Shown here piece by piece: positions 1 through 8,262 of a stretch of DNA of 64,000 nt. Origin of the DNA: CBDBLK01 sp965243145 (GTDB lineage Bacteria > Bdellovibrionota > Bacteriovoracia > Bacteriovoracales > Bacteriovoracaceae); the NCBI GenBank assembly GCA_965243145.1, contig CBDEUB010000002.1, forward strand, positions 1,798,001 to 1,862,000, read 5' to 3'. Position numbers and translations under genes: made by a program. The notes under the pieces are model-generated. The model saw only the letters and a program-made list of their open reading frames with translations, ran no database searches and was not told the origin of the DNA. The stretch's first letter is position 1, and every line of letters begins with the position of its first letter.

Positions 1-477
1 GAAGAGAGGGCCAGTGATCGGTGGAGAAATACTTGTCCAGAAGCGAGGAAATACGATTTTGACCAATTCGACAGAACGGTGGCCCGGACGGTAGTCAATC
101 TCGGAGAGGGTTTGGGCCTCTATGTGTACCTTGCGTTTATCATTCAAGAGATCGCCCTATCGGTGGGAATCCAACCGGAATCCATAACCGATTTTGAAGA
201 TTCAATAACGGATTTTTTAAATTTGACTTTTTGCTCACCGACTTTTGTACAGGATGTAGCGGCCGACTTAGAAAAAATACCTCGTCACGGTTACAATTTT
301 ATTGATTATCATCCTGATGCCTTAACTGCCTTCCTCCGAATTGCCGAAAAGGCGGTGGCCCTCTTTGTAAACGACTCGGTTTCCGAGGAAGACTTGGCCA
401 AAATAGAATTATTTGATATATTCATTCGTGCCAAAAATCCTATTGCTGCCAATTCTAAGTCGCTTCGCATTATGTAG
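1..477 (+). CDS. Unidentified protein, 3' part only
   Basis: The frame is open from the first base of the window, so the gene starts upstream; about 158 C-terminal residues are visible and end at TAG 475-477. A GTG at 79 is in frame but nothing marks it as the start. The protein looks soluble and mostly helical, with a mildly hydrophobic segment (around VYLAFIIQEIAL) and an acidic middle. I do not recognise a family. Codon use, including GCC after G, matches the genes downstream. Its last 19 bases overlap a decayed FtsK C-terminus in another frame, so its own C-terminus may have been created by a rearrangement. Confidence 0.5.
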   Translation, partial: EERASDRWRNTCPEARKYDFDQFDRTVARTVVNLGEGLGLYVYLAFIIQEIALSVGIQPESITDFEDSITDFLNLTFCSPTFVQDVAADLEKIPRHGYNFIDYHPDALTAFLRIAEKAVALFVNDSVSEEDLAKIELFDIFIRAKNPIAANSKSLRIM

Positions 478-622
478 CCAGTACCTCAACACTGCAACGC
501 AGGATTCGCATTGGCCTAACCGGGCCGCACTTTTAGTCGAAAAAATGGAACTCCAGGGTATTATTGGGCCTGCTGAAGGGGGTAAAAAGCGGGAAGTTTT
601 TGTCAATCCAGGAGAACATTAG
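459..622 (+). pseudogene. ftsK: Remnant of FtsK C-terminal (gamma, winged-helix) domain, frameshifted
   Basis: In one frame bases 480-515 read STSTLQRRIRIG. In another frame bases 520-622 read NRAALLVEKMELQGIIGPAE, followed by GGKKREVFVN and a stop. Together they match the FtsK/SpoIIIE gamma domain (the S-x-LQRR-x-RIGYNRAA-x-L-x-E-x-ME-x-x-GI-x-GPA pattern), which in FtsK binds KOPS sites. A one-base deletion near 516-519, where GGCTACAAC would be expected, separates the two halves, and stops block extension upstream. No motor domain precedes it. It is either a decayed 3' fragment of ftsK or a sequencing frameshift. The match is from memory of the family and covers only about 45 residues. Confidence 0.6.
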
Positions 623-665
623 GCCCCATCCTCCTTGCTATTTGCGAAAATTCCTCCCTCCGCAC

Positions 666-694
666 TTGCCGCTTTTGTGCTCCCGTGTTATCAA
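666..694 (+). promoter_or_regulatory. Possible sigma-70 promoter for the rpsB operon
   Basis: TTGCCG (666-671) and TATCAA (689-694) are 17 bases apart; each matches 4 of 6 consensus positions. This would leave a leader of about 45 bases before rpsB. The 623-745 gap shows no other clear signal. Prediction only. Confidence 0.3.
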
Positions 695-745
695 GAATCC
701 TCTCAGACGATTATTATTGCCGAAAAATGACGGCGAGGAGTTGTA

Positions 746-1585
746 ATGGCCAAAGATTTAAAGTTGCAGGATTTGTTGGATGCCGGAGTTCATTACGGGC
801 ATCAGACCCATAAATGGAACCCCAAGATGAAGAAGTACATTTATGGAGGACGAAACGGCATTTATATTATCGACCTTTCCAAAACAGTGGCATTGGCCAG
901 AAAGGCCTACGACTTAATTAAAAAATCGTCTGCAGAGGGCAACCCTGTCCTCTTTGTGGGAACCAAAAGACAGGCCGCCAATGTGGTTAAACAGGCCGCC
1001 GATTCTTGTGGTGCTTTTTATGTGACGAACCGTTGGTTGGGAGGAATGTTGACCAACCACAAAACCATTAATCTTTCCGTCGATAAACTCCGCAAAGTGG
1101 AAAAAATGAAAGAAACTGGGGACTTCAGCTTACTCACCAAAAAAGAACGGGCCAAAATTGAAAAAAATGTCGCCAAGCTGGAAAAAAATCTCGGCGGCAT
1201 TAAAAACATGAGAAAACTGCCGGGGGTTGTCTTTGTAGTCGATCCCAACAGCGAGAGAATTGCGGTTAAAGAGGCCAAGCGATTGGGGATTCCCGTAGTG
1301 GCCATTACCGATACCAACTGCGACCCCGAAGATATTAGTTTTGTCGTTCCCGGAAATGACGATGCCACCAAATCGGTGGCACTCTTTGCAGAGTATTTTG
1401 CAGAGTCCGTTCGGGAAGGCAGTAAAAATAGGGCCATAAGAGGCAAACAAGAGGCCTCAACGGGGCCAGGTCAGGACACATCAGTTGAAAAAGAAATCAT
1501 CTCAAAATTTGAAAAGGATATTGATCTGCAATCGGGAGAGGACGAAGACGAAGCAGAGAGTAACAAGGAGACAGAAAGTGTTTAG
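746..1585 (+). CDS. rpsB: 30S ribosomal protein uS2
   Basis: Small-subunit ribosomal protein S2 (279 aa), needed for assembly of the 30S head and for binding of S1. The N-terminus (LLDAGVHYGHQTHKWNPKM), the RWLGGMLTN segment and the VVFVVDPN and TDTNCDP motifs are diagnostic. It is somewhat longer than the usual 230-260 aa because of an acidic C-terminal tail rich in Glu and Asp (from about residue 245), seen in several deltaproteobacterial-type S2 proteins. GAGGAG at 735-740 precedes ATG 746. It is the first gene of the classic rpsB-tsf-pyrH-frr order and its end overlaps tsf. Confidence 0.97.
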   Translation: MAKDLKLQDLLDAGVHYGHQTHKWNPKMKKYIYGGRNGIYIIDLSKTVALARKAYDLIKKSSAEGNPVLFVGTKRQAANVVKQAADSCGAFYVTNRWLGGMLTNHKTINLSVDKLRKVEKMKETGDFSLLTKKERAKIEKNVAKLEKNLGGIKNMRKLPGVVFVVDPNSERIAVKEAKRLGIPVVAITDTNCDPEDISFVVPGNDDATKSVALFAEYFAESVREGSKNRAIRGKQEASTGPGQDTSVEKEIISKFEKDIDLQSGEDEDEAESNKETESV

Positions 1586-2450
1586 TGCACAAGATGTTAA
1601 AAAGCTCCGCGAACAAACCGGGGTTGGCATGATGGCCTGTAAAAATGCACTTTCCGAGTGTCAGGGAGATTTAGATGCAGCGGTAGATTATTTGCGCAAG
1701 AAGGGCCTCGCTGCCGCTCAAAAAAAACAGGGCCGGGTCGCTGCCGAAGGACAGGTTTTTTGTCTCACCGAGGGCCAGATTGGCGTGCTCGTCGAAGTCA
1801 ATTGTGAAACAGATTTTGTTTCTAAGGGCGATGATTTCAAAAACTTTGTCCAGGCCGTGGCCAGCATTATTGTGAAGGAACGCCCTTCCAGTTTGCAGGC
1901 CTTGACAGACCGTACTCAGGATCAGGTCAACGAATTAACTCTCAAAATTGGCGAAAAAATTGCCGTTAGAAGGTTTCAGGTTGTCGAGGCCGTGTCGGCA
2001 ATTGGTTCGTACAATCACGGTGGACGCATTGGCGTTTTGGTCAATGTGCAGTCGGATGCCGACACAGCCAGTGAGGAACTTCAAAGACTCTTGAAAGATA
2101 TGGCCATGCATGTCGCTGCTGCTGATCCCAAATTTATCAGTGCAAACGATATTGACGAGGGTTTTCGCAACAAAGAAGCAGAGGTTTATGCTGCCCAGTT
2201 GAAGGAAGAGGGGAAACCCGAAAAAATGATAGGCAAAATTGTAGAGGGCAAATTGCGCAAATTGGCCACAGAGGTTTGTTTGCTGGAACAAAAATTTGTC
2301 AAAGACCCGGACATGACTATCGGAAAACTTTTAAAAAAATTTGGACACCAAACCCAGGTTGCAGGTTTTCAAAAGTTTAATTTGGGCGAAGGGATAGAAA
2401 AAAAGGAAGACAGTTTTGCCGAAGAAATCTCCAAGATGACTGGGAGATAG
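1578..2450 (+). CDS. tsf: Translation elongation factor Ts
   Basis: EF-Ts (290 aa), the guanine-nucleotide exchange factor that regenerates EF-Tu-GTP. The UBA-like N-terminus (VKKLREQTGVGMMACKNAL) and the VEVNCETDFVSKGDDF core motif are clear, and the dimerisation domain follows. I chose GTG 1578 because the family begins exactly there and AAGGAG at 1565-1570 is well spaced; the frame is open further upstream but that part is rpsB. The start overlaps the rpsB stop by 8 bases, suggesting translational coupling. Confidence 0.96.
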   Translation: MFSAQDVKKLREQTGVGMMACKNALSECQGDLDAAVDYLRKKGLAAAQKKQGRVAAEGQVFCLTEGQIGVLVEVNCETDFVSKGDDFKNFVQAVASIIVKERPSSLQALTDRTQDQVNELTLKIGEKIAVRRFQVVEAVSAIGSYNHGGRIGVLVNVQSDADTASEELQRLLKDMAMHVAAADPKFISANDIDEGFRNKEAEVYAAQLKEEGKPEKMIGKIVEGKLRKLATEVCLLEQKFVKDPDMTIGKLLKKFGHQTQVAGFQKFNLGEGIEKKEDSFAEEISKMTGR

Positions 2451-3173
2451 ATGAAATACAAAAGGGTTCTTTTAAAGTTGTCGGGAGAGGCCTTCGCAGG
2501 GGAACAAGAGTATGGTATTTGCCCTGAAACTTTGGCCGCTTTTGCTGAGGAAGTTCAATCCGTTCACCGCCTGGGTGCTGAAGTAGCTATTGTCATTGGA
2601 GGGGGAAATATCCACCGTGGAGTATCCGGTGCCACCCGGGGCATGGATAGAACCGCCTCGGATCACATGGGCATGTTAGCAACCGCCATCAATTCAATTG
2701 CACTTCAAGATGCTCTTGAAAGATGTGGAGTGAGCACCAGGTTGCTGACTGCTATTGAAATGAACAAAATTGCCGAGCCTTATATTCGCAGGAGAGCAAT
2801 CAGACATTTGGAGAAAAAACGGATTATTATTTGCGCCGGTGGCACGGGAAACCCCTACTTTACCACGGATACGGCCGCCGCTTTGAGGGCCAGCGAGATT
2901 GATGCTGGGATCATTCTCAAGGCAACAAAAGTGGATGGGGTGTATGATAAAGACCCCTTGATTCACAAAAATGCCGTCAAATTTGAATCTCTCGAATATA
3001 TTGATGTTCTCAATAAGGGGATCAAAGTGATGGATTCTACGGCGATTACATTTTGTATGGATAATGACATTGATATTGTTGTCTTTAACGCATTTGAAAG
3101 AGGCAATATTCAAAAAGCTATTATGGGTGATGAAATAGGAACGCTCATTCGCGGAAATAATGAGTCAAATTAG
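2451..3173 (+). CDS. pyrH: Uridylate kinase
   Basis: UMP kinase (240 aa) of the bacterial hexameric amino-acid-kinase family; it converts UMP to UDP with ATP for RNA, DNA and UDP-sugar supply. Visible motifs are the N-terminal LKLSGEAF, the glycine loop VIGGGNIHRG, the DHMGMLAT segment and GGTGNPYFTTD near the middle. Length is normal. The ATG follows the tsf stop with no gap, so it depends on the same transcript and probably on ribosomes terminating at tsf. Confidence 0.97.
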   Translation: MKYKRVLLKLSGEAFAGEQEYGICPETLAAFAEEVQSVHRLGAEVAIVIGGGNIHRGVSGATRGMDRTASDHMGMLATAINSIALQDALERCGVSTRLLTAIEMNKIAEPYIRRRAIRHLEKKRIIICAGGTGNPYFTTDTAAALRASEIDAGIILKATKVDGVYDKDPLIHKNAVKFESLEYIDVLNKGIKVMDSTAITFCMDNDIDIVVFNAFERGNIQKAIMGDEIGTLIRGNNESN

Positions 3174-3191
3174 ATTTATGGGGGCCAGACT

Positions 3192-3749
3192 ATGCTTGAT
3201 GAAATAAAAACCACGCTAGAGGAAGAAATGGGGGAGGCACTTGAATCTCTCAAACGCCAGTTGTTGAAAGTTCGCACTGGCCGCGCTTCCGCTGAAACCC
3301 TCGACGGTATTTCAATTGATTACTACGGTGCTTTAACACCTCTGGTACAAGTCGGACAGATTTCAACTCCCGAGGCCCGTTTGTTACAAATTCAACCCTT
3401 TGATAAAACCACAATTACCGCCATAGAGAAGGCCATACTCAAGGCCAATTTGGGATTAACCCCTTCTAATGATGGCAATCTTATCCGCATACCTTTTCCC
3501 GCTTTGACCGAAGAACGCCGCAAAGAACAAGTAAAACGCATTAGAAAATTGGGAGAAGAGGCCAAAGTGCATGTTAGAAATGCCCGTCGTGAACAGAACG
3601 AACTGGTGAAACAAATGGAAAAATCAAAGGAAATATCCGAAGACGATTGCAAGAAATGGCAGTCTGAAATTCAAACTGTCACTGATGAATTTGTTAAAAA
3701 AGTCGAAGATATTATTAAACTGAAAGAAGAGGAACTTCTTGAAGTTTGA
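3192..3749 (+). CDS. frr: Ribosome recycling factor
   Basis: RRF (185 aa, the usual size) splits post-termination ribosomes with EF-G. The helix carrying VRTGRAS, the central DKTTITAIEKAI and LGLTPSNDGNLIRIPFP, and TEERRKEQVK are all hallmark sequences. It lies 18 bases after pyrH, in the standard gene order. Confidence 0.97.
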   Translation: MLDEIKTTLEEEMGEALESLKRQLLKVRTGRASAETLDGISIDYYGALTPLVQVGQISTPEARLLQIQPFDKTTITAIEKAILKANLGLTPSNDGNLIRIPFPALTEERRKEQVKRIRKLGEEAKVHVRNARREQNELVKQMEKSKEISEDDCKKWQSEIQTVTDEFVKKVEDIIKLKEEELLEV

Positions 3750-3755
3750 ATTGAC

Positions 3756-4526
3756 ATGGAGATAGAAAGGCAAAATCCTTTCAAACATGTGGCCATTATT
3801 ATGGATGGCAATGGGCGTTGGGCGAAAGGCCGATCGCATCCTAGGGCATGGGGGCATATCCGTGGTGCCAGTGTCGTTGCAGGCATTGTCAGTGAGGCCG
3901 ATGCTCTCGGGATTGAGGCCCTTACCCTCTATGCTTTTTCTACGGAAAACTGGCACCGTCCTCTAAGCGAAATTCAGACACTTTTTAATTTGCTCAAAAA
4001 GTTTTTAGAAAGGGAACGCAACAGAATTTTTAAAAATGAAATTCGTTTTAAAGTCATTGGCAATATTTCCAAACTTCCCCGCCAAACACAAAATTTGATT
4101 TTGGATATTGAAAGGGAAACCAAAACTTTTCAAGGCCTTAAATTGACTTTTGCTTTTGGCTATGGAGGCAGATCGGAAATTACCACCGCTTGCAACGCTT
4201 TTATGCGTGCTAATCCCGGCAAGGCCTTAACCGAAAAAGATTTAGGCCGTTTTCTTTTTTCTCCTGAAACGGGTGATGTTGATTTGTTGATTCGGACTGG
4301 TGGAGAACAAAGAATCTCTAACTTCTTACTTTGGCAAATTGCTTATGCCGAACTGTATTTTACTAAAACCAAATGGCCAGATTTTGAGAGGGCCGAATTT
4401 AAAAAAATTGTTCAAGAATCCTCGTTACGAGAACGAAGATTTGGGCACATTCCCAGATTGCATGGCCTGCAAGATATAATTCCCTGTGAGCGGTTGCAAG
4501 ATATGGAGAAGTCTAGTGTCTCCTAA
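3756..4526 (+). CDS. uppS: Undecaprenyl diphosphate synthase (cis-prenyltransferase)
   Basis: UppS (256 aa) extends farnesyl diphosphate with eight isopentenyl units in cis to make the C55 carrier for peptidoglycan and surface polysaccharide. The catalytic motif MDGNGRWAK starts at residue 16, with the essential Asp at 17. YAFSTENWHRP and the C-terminal LIRTGGEQRISNFLLWQ and AYAELYF motifs are present. It begins 6 bases after frr, and cdsA starts inside its last codons. Confidence 0.96.
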   Translation: MEIERQNPFKHVAIIMDGNGRWAKGRSHPRAWGHIRGASVVAGIVSEADALGIEALTLYAFSTENWHRPLSEIQTLFNLLKKFLERERNRIFKNEIRFKVIGNISKLPRQTQNLILDIERETKTFQGLKLTFAFGYGGRSEITTACNAFMRANPGKALTEKDLGRFLFSPETGDVDLLIRTGGEQRISNFLLWQIAYAELYFTKTKWPDFERAEFKKIVQESSLRERRFGHIPRLHGLQDIIPCERLQDMEKSSVS

Positions 4527-5385
4527 TACGGCCCATAGAGTTCTTTCTGCTGCGGTTCTTATCACTACAACTTTTATATGTATTGTGTTGGGGAGAGATT
4601 TTGTCAATGCTTTGATTTTTGTCCTGGGAATTTTTGGCATTGATGAAGTTTACTGCAATTTTTTTAAGCAAAAGCGACTTTCCTTTTGTTATGCCTTGTC
4701 TTTGTCAATTTTCGCTATTCCCTTCATTTTTCTAAACTATATAAGTATGTCGCCGGATTTTTACCGTTGGGCGGTTTATTTGGCCCTGGCGCAAAACCTC
4801 ATCCTCATTTTTTATCTTTTTTCTCCAGCTTTTCTCAGAGAGGGCCAAAACAGCAGGCCCAGGCCGAGCAAAATAGAATTTTGCGGACAAAAAGCGCCGT
4901 GGATAGCAGGGCCTTTCTTTCTTTTTCCCCTGCTGTCTCTTTCCGCCCTGTTGACTTTGGAAAATTGGAAGGCCCTACTGTCAATTTTTCTAGTGATTGT
5001 ATTTGGTATGGACACGGGGGCCTGGTTTTTTGGCAGCAAATTTGGGCGCATCAAATTGTGGGAAAAAATTAGTCCCAAAAAAACAGTTGAAGGCCTGTTG
5101 GGAGGGGCCTTGGTGGCCAGCTTCATTTCAGGGTTGGGTTGGTACATGTATTTTGGTTTTCTGGATATTTATTCTCTTGTCTTATTTTGTATCTTGGGAA
5201 TGTTGGGCCAAATGGGCGATTTGGTTCAGTCTAAAATTAAGCGACAAGTCAAAATAAAGAACAGTTCCAATCTCATTCCGGGCCATGGGGGAGTTTATGA
5301 CCGCATAGACAGTCTCCTTTTCCTGGCCCCGTTTTTTTTGGTAGTATTAGAATGTCGTTATCCAAAATTGCAAACGATTCTTTAG
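4516..5385 (+). CDS. cdsA: Phosphatidate cytidylyltransferase
   Basis: CdsA (289 aa from GTG 4516) makes CDP-diacylglycerol from phosphatidic acid and CTP at the inner membrane; the pssA and psd genes downstream use that product. Several hydrophobic helices fill the N-terminal two thirds. The C-terminal signature is clear: DTGAWFFG, SPKKTVEG, GDLVQSKIKR and IPGHGGVYDRIDS. An in-frame GTG at 4486 exists, but GGAGAA at 4505-4510 favours 4516. The start overlaps the uppS stop by 11 bases. Confidence 0.95.
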   Translation: MSPNTAHRVLSAAVLITTTFICIVLGRDFVNALIFVLGIFGIDEVYCNFFKQKRLSFCYALSLSIFAIPFIFLNYISMSPDFYRWAVYLALAQNLILIFYLFSPAFLREGQNSRPRPSKIEFCGQKAPWIAGPFFLFPLLSLSALLTLENWKALLSIFLVIVFGMDTGAWFFGSKFGRIKLWEKISPKKTVEGLLGGALVASFISGLGWYMYFGFLDIYSLVLFCILGMLGQMGDLVQSKIKRQVKIKNSSNLIPGHGGVYDRIDSLLFLAPFFLVVLECRYPKLQTIL

Positions 5386-5418
5386 TCCATTTTCGAGGAC
5401 TTAAAGCGGGACATAGCT

Positions 5419-6996
5419 ATGCTTGAAAAAATAGGCATTTTTATTCTTTTCCTCGGCCCTTTGATATTTTTTCACGAATTGGGGCACTACTTTTTTGCCC
5501 GTCTTTTTGGTGTTCGCGTGGAAGTTTTTTCCATTGGATTCGGCCCAAAACTTTTAAAATTCAAGCGTGGATTTACGGAATACGCTATTTCGGCAATTCC
5601 ACTGGGTGGATATGTCAAAATGTTTGGTGATGACCCTTTCCATAGGGATTCCGTCCCCTTTGCGGAACGGGAGGAGAGTTTTGTTTTTAAGGGAAAATGG
5701 GCGCGTTTTTGGATCGTTATGGGGGGGCCTTTGGCCAATTTTATTTTGGCCTATGTTATCTTTTGGCTTCTGTTTGTCTCGGGAGAGACGCTGCCGGAAA
5801 TGAGAATGGGCACACTCCCCCAGAAATCGTCCTTTTACTCTATCGGTTTGAGATCGGGAGATGTGATCAAAAGAATTAATGGGACAAAAGTTTTTAGTCC
5901 AACAGATATTGTTTTAGAAGAAAAGGATTTGATAAAAACGGTGACTGTAGAGAGATGGGGAACGACTCATCAATTTGCCATCAATCGGGCCAAAGAGGAT
6001 TTTTTTAAAGAATTTGTAAAATATCCTCCGGCCTTGAGAAAACCCGTCATTGTTAATTTTCGCGGGCAGACTGCGGCCCTGAGCTTGAACCCTCAAAAGG
6101 TAAATTGGGAAATCTCTTACGATGAAATTTTAGCAAGGAGCGGACAAACAACAGAACTCTACATTTTTCCGGTCAGACCGGATCAAAATTCACCTGTAGG
6201 TTATGCAGCGGAAGAGACATTTTCTGAAAAAATAACTTTAAACTTGGAAGGAGAAAAGGCCTTGGGCCTTAATGGTGTTCTATCTTCTAAAAACTACCGT
6301 TCCCTAGATTTAAAAGTGGCATCTCTCCAGGCGGACTCTCCGGCCGAAAAAGCGGGCATTAAAAAAGGTGATGTGGTTTGGGGACTCAATGATGTGCCGG
6401 TGCACAGTTTTGATCAATTGAGGCAAAAACTTCAGGAAACCCAGGAACAAGAAATTACTCTTAATTATTGGCGGGAGGGCAAAAGTGTTCAGGCCAAAAT
6501 CAGGCCCAATATTCAAAAAATTAACGGTGAGTCGGTTAAATTGATAGGTATTTATTCCGGTGGAGAGTTTCTAAAATTGCGTTTTGTAACGACAGACCCT
6601 TTGGGCCTATTGGCGGCCTTGCCTAGGGCCTTTGTGCGAACTTGGCAGACAATTGTGAAAACTGTGGACTCTTTCCGCAAGCTCATTGTGGCCGAAGTTT
6701 CTTTTAAGACGATCGGTGGCCCTCTCGCCATAGGCAAAGTGGCCTCGGATTCATTTCAAACCAGCATCTCCTATTTTTTCCAACTTATGGCCCTCATCTC
6801 GGTTAATTTGGGTATTCTCAACTTGCTCCCTATCCCCATTTTGGATGGAGGACATATTATGTTTATTCTCTTGGAACTCATCAACCGGGGGCCTATTTCC
6901 CAAAGAAAAATGGAAATTGCCCAGCAATTAGGACTTTCCATCCTCCTGATTTTAATGTTTGGTGCTCTCTTTAACGATTTTGGCAGACTCTTTTAG
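5419..6996 (+). CDS. rseP: Site-2 zinc metalloprotease RseP/RasP family
   Basis: Inner-membrane intramembrane protease (525 aa) that cleaves anti-sigma factors or signal-peptide remnants. The zinc motif HELGH is at residues 19-23 in the first transmembrane helix, and the second metal ligand motif NLLPIPILDGG lies near residues 470-478. Two PDZ-like periplasmic domains sit between; the second contains SPAEKAGIKKGDVV. It is about 75 residues longer than the E. coli protein, in the periplasmic part. It follows cdsA without the dxr gene that often separates them. Confidence 0.93.
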   Translation: MLEKIGIFILFLGPLIFFHELGHYFFARLFGVRVEVFSIGFGPKLLKFKRGFTEYAISAIPLGGYVKMFGDDPFHRDSVPFAEREESFVFKGKWARFWIVMGGPLANFILAYVIFWLLFVSGETLPEMRMGTLPQKSSFYSIGLRSGDVIKRINGTKVFSPTDIVLEEKDLIKTVTVERWGTTHQFAINRAKEDFFKEFVKYPPALRKPVIVNFRGQTAALSLNPQKVNWEISYDEILARSGQTTELYIFPVRPDQNSPVGYAAEETFSEKITLNLEGEKALGLNGVLSSKNYRSLDLKVASLQADSPAEKAGIKKGDVVWGLNDVPVHSFDQLRQKLQETQEQEITLNYWREGKSVQAKIRPNIQKINGESVKLIGIYSGGEFLKLRFVTTDPLGLLAALPRAFVRTWQTIVKTVDSFRKLIVAEVSFKTIGGPLAIGKVASDSFQTSISYFFQLMALISVNLGILNLLPIPILDGGHIMFILLELINRGPISQRKMEIAQQLGLSILLILMFGALFNDFGRLF

Positions 6997-7015
6997 CAAA
7001 GTGTGAGCAGCGACA

Positions 7016-7600
7016 ATGGATACCCTCTTTTTAGACAGTTCGCACTATCTCCGGTTGGGGATACTCGATAAGCAATTTGAATGGATTGATTTTCGGGAAA
7101 TCAAAAATAAAAAAGGCTCATCCATTTTGCACTATGAATTATACAAACTTCTTGAAGAGAAGGGCCTTCAGGCCAATTGTTTGAAAAAGATTTTCTTGGC
7201 CAATGGCCCCGGCAGTTACACCGGCATAAGATTGGCCGAAGGAATAGCACAAATTTTTGAATGGCAAGAAGTGGAAATTTATTCGTTTTATTGCTTTGAA
7301 ATCCCTTATCTTGCCGGTGTTCAATCCGGTGCTTGGTACGCGGAGGCGTTTAAGGGAGAAGTGTTCCTTTACGAATGGGATGGTATCAAAACACAAAGTC
7401 GTCTCGTCGCAAAGAGTAATTTTGAAGATTACGCTCAAAAAAAAGAGAACCTCTACCATGCTTACAATATGGCCTTATTGTTAAAAGAATACCCTCAAAA
7501 AATTTTCAGTAAAATATTTGAAAGAAAAAGACGATTCTCACCATTTTATTTTCGCAGTTTGGACAAAGAGTTTAAGGCCGAAAAATTTACTCTATGTTAA
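7016..7600 (+). CDS. tsaB: tRNA threonylcarbamoyladenosine synthesis protein TsaB-like
   Basis: Short TsaB homologue (194 aa; commonly about 230). TsaB is the non-catalytic ASKHA-fold partner of TsaD needed for t6A at position 37 of ANN-decoding tRNAs. The N-terminal LFLDSS strand and the motif FLANGPGSYTGIRLAEG (around residue 60) match the family's GxGPGSFTGLR signature. The C-terminal half is divergent. It starts 19 bases after rseP and overlaps the next gene by 7 bases. Confidence 0.8.
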   Translation: MDTLFLDSSHYLRLGILDKQFEWIDFREIKNKKGSSILHYELYKLLEEKGLQANCLKKIFLANGPGSYTGIRLAEGIAQIFEWQEVEIYSFYCFEIPYLAGVQSGAWYAEAFKGEVFLYEWDGIKTQSRLVAKSNFEDYAQKKENLYHAYNMALLLKEYPQKIFSKIFERKRRFSPFYFRSLDKEFKAEKFTLC

Positions 7601-8253
7601 AAACTTATCTCTCTAAAAAAATTCACACTATATGTATCTTCTCCATTTTTTTTGCATGGTTGTTGGGAACTCATTTTTTTTTGTTTTTCATTGCCTTTTC
7701 TTATACATGTTTGTTATTTCTCTTTCGTCAACATTCCATTCCCCTTCAGAACAATAATGCCATAAAACAAAATACTGTTTATTCGCCCGTCAATGGCCAT
7801 ATCATTTCAATCAAAAAAAATGTGGATCACGCATTTTTTGGAAAAAATTTGCATGAAATTCGGATGAGTATTCCTTGGTGGAAAGAATTTGGAATCACTT
7901 TGCCATTTGCCTCTGGGGTTAAAGATTTGATAATGAATAAAGGGAGGTCATTCTATCGTTTTTACAGGAAGGAACTGCCTTCGCAAGAAATACAGACAAT
8001 CCCAAGTTTGATAATTCTCCTTGGTGATTCCCAGTCAAACATTTTAGGAATACAGTTAATTAAATGTCCTTTGGGAATGTGGCCGAAGGTCAAAATATTA
8101 CCTGGCGACCGGGCGGAATGTCTGGCCAATATAGGATATTTTCCTTTTGGAGGGAGTTTGCTCTTATATTTGCCCTCCGAGTATGAAATACTGATAAGTG
8201 AGAATGATGAAGTTATGGCCAGAAATACTGCGATTGGGATCAAGGCCTTATAA
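7594..8253 (+). CDS. psd: Phosphatidylserine decarboxylase, short (archaeal-type) form
   Basis: Likely pyruvoyl-dependent decarboxylase (219 aa) converting phosphatidylserine to phosphatidylethanolamine. Two N-terminal hydrophobic segments (residues about 12-45) anchor it. YSPVNGHI corresponds to the family's SPADGKV, and the C-terminal GYFPFGGSLLLYLP carries a G-S pair where Psd self-cleaves to form the pyruvoyl group, followed by the usual V-x-x-GDxVxAxxT-like end. It sits directly before pssA, which makes its substrate. A second, canonical Psd begins at 63630, so this copy may be redundant or specialised. Confidence 0.75.
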   Translation: MLKTYLSKKIHTICIFSIFFAWLLGTHFFLFFIAFSYTCLLFLFRQHSIPLQNNNAIKQNTVYSPVNGHIISIKKNVDHAFFGKNLHEIRMSIPWWKEFGITLPFASGVKDLIMNKGRSFYRFYRKELPSQEIQTIPSLIILLGDSQSNILGIQLIKCPLGMWPKVKILPGDRAECLANIGYFPFGGSLLLYLPSEYEILISENDEVMARNTAIGIKAL

Positions 8254-8262
8254 GGGATCAAA

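Noticed and set aside
564..746. 60-codon frame ending at the rpsB start
   Set aside because: No ribosome site and no resemblance to a protein; it overlaps the FtsK remnant and the probable rpsB promoter.
1485..1577. N-terminal extension of EF-Ts
   Set aside because: The extra 31 residues are the rpsB tail in another frame; GTG 1578 has the ribosome site and the family start.
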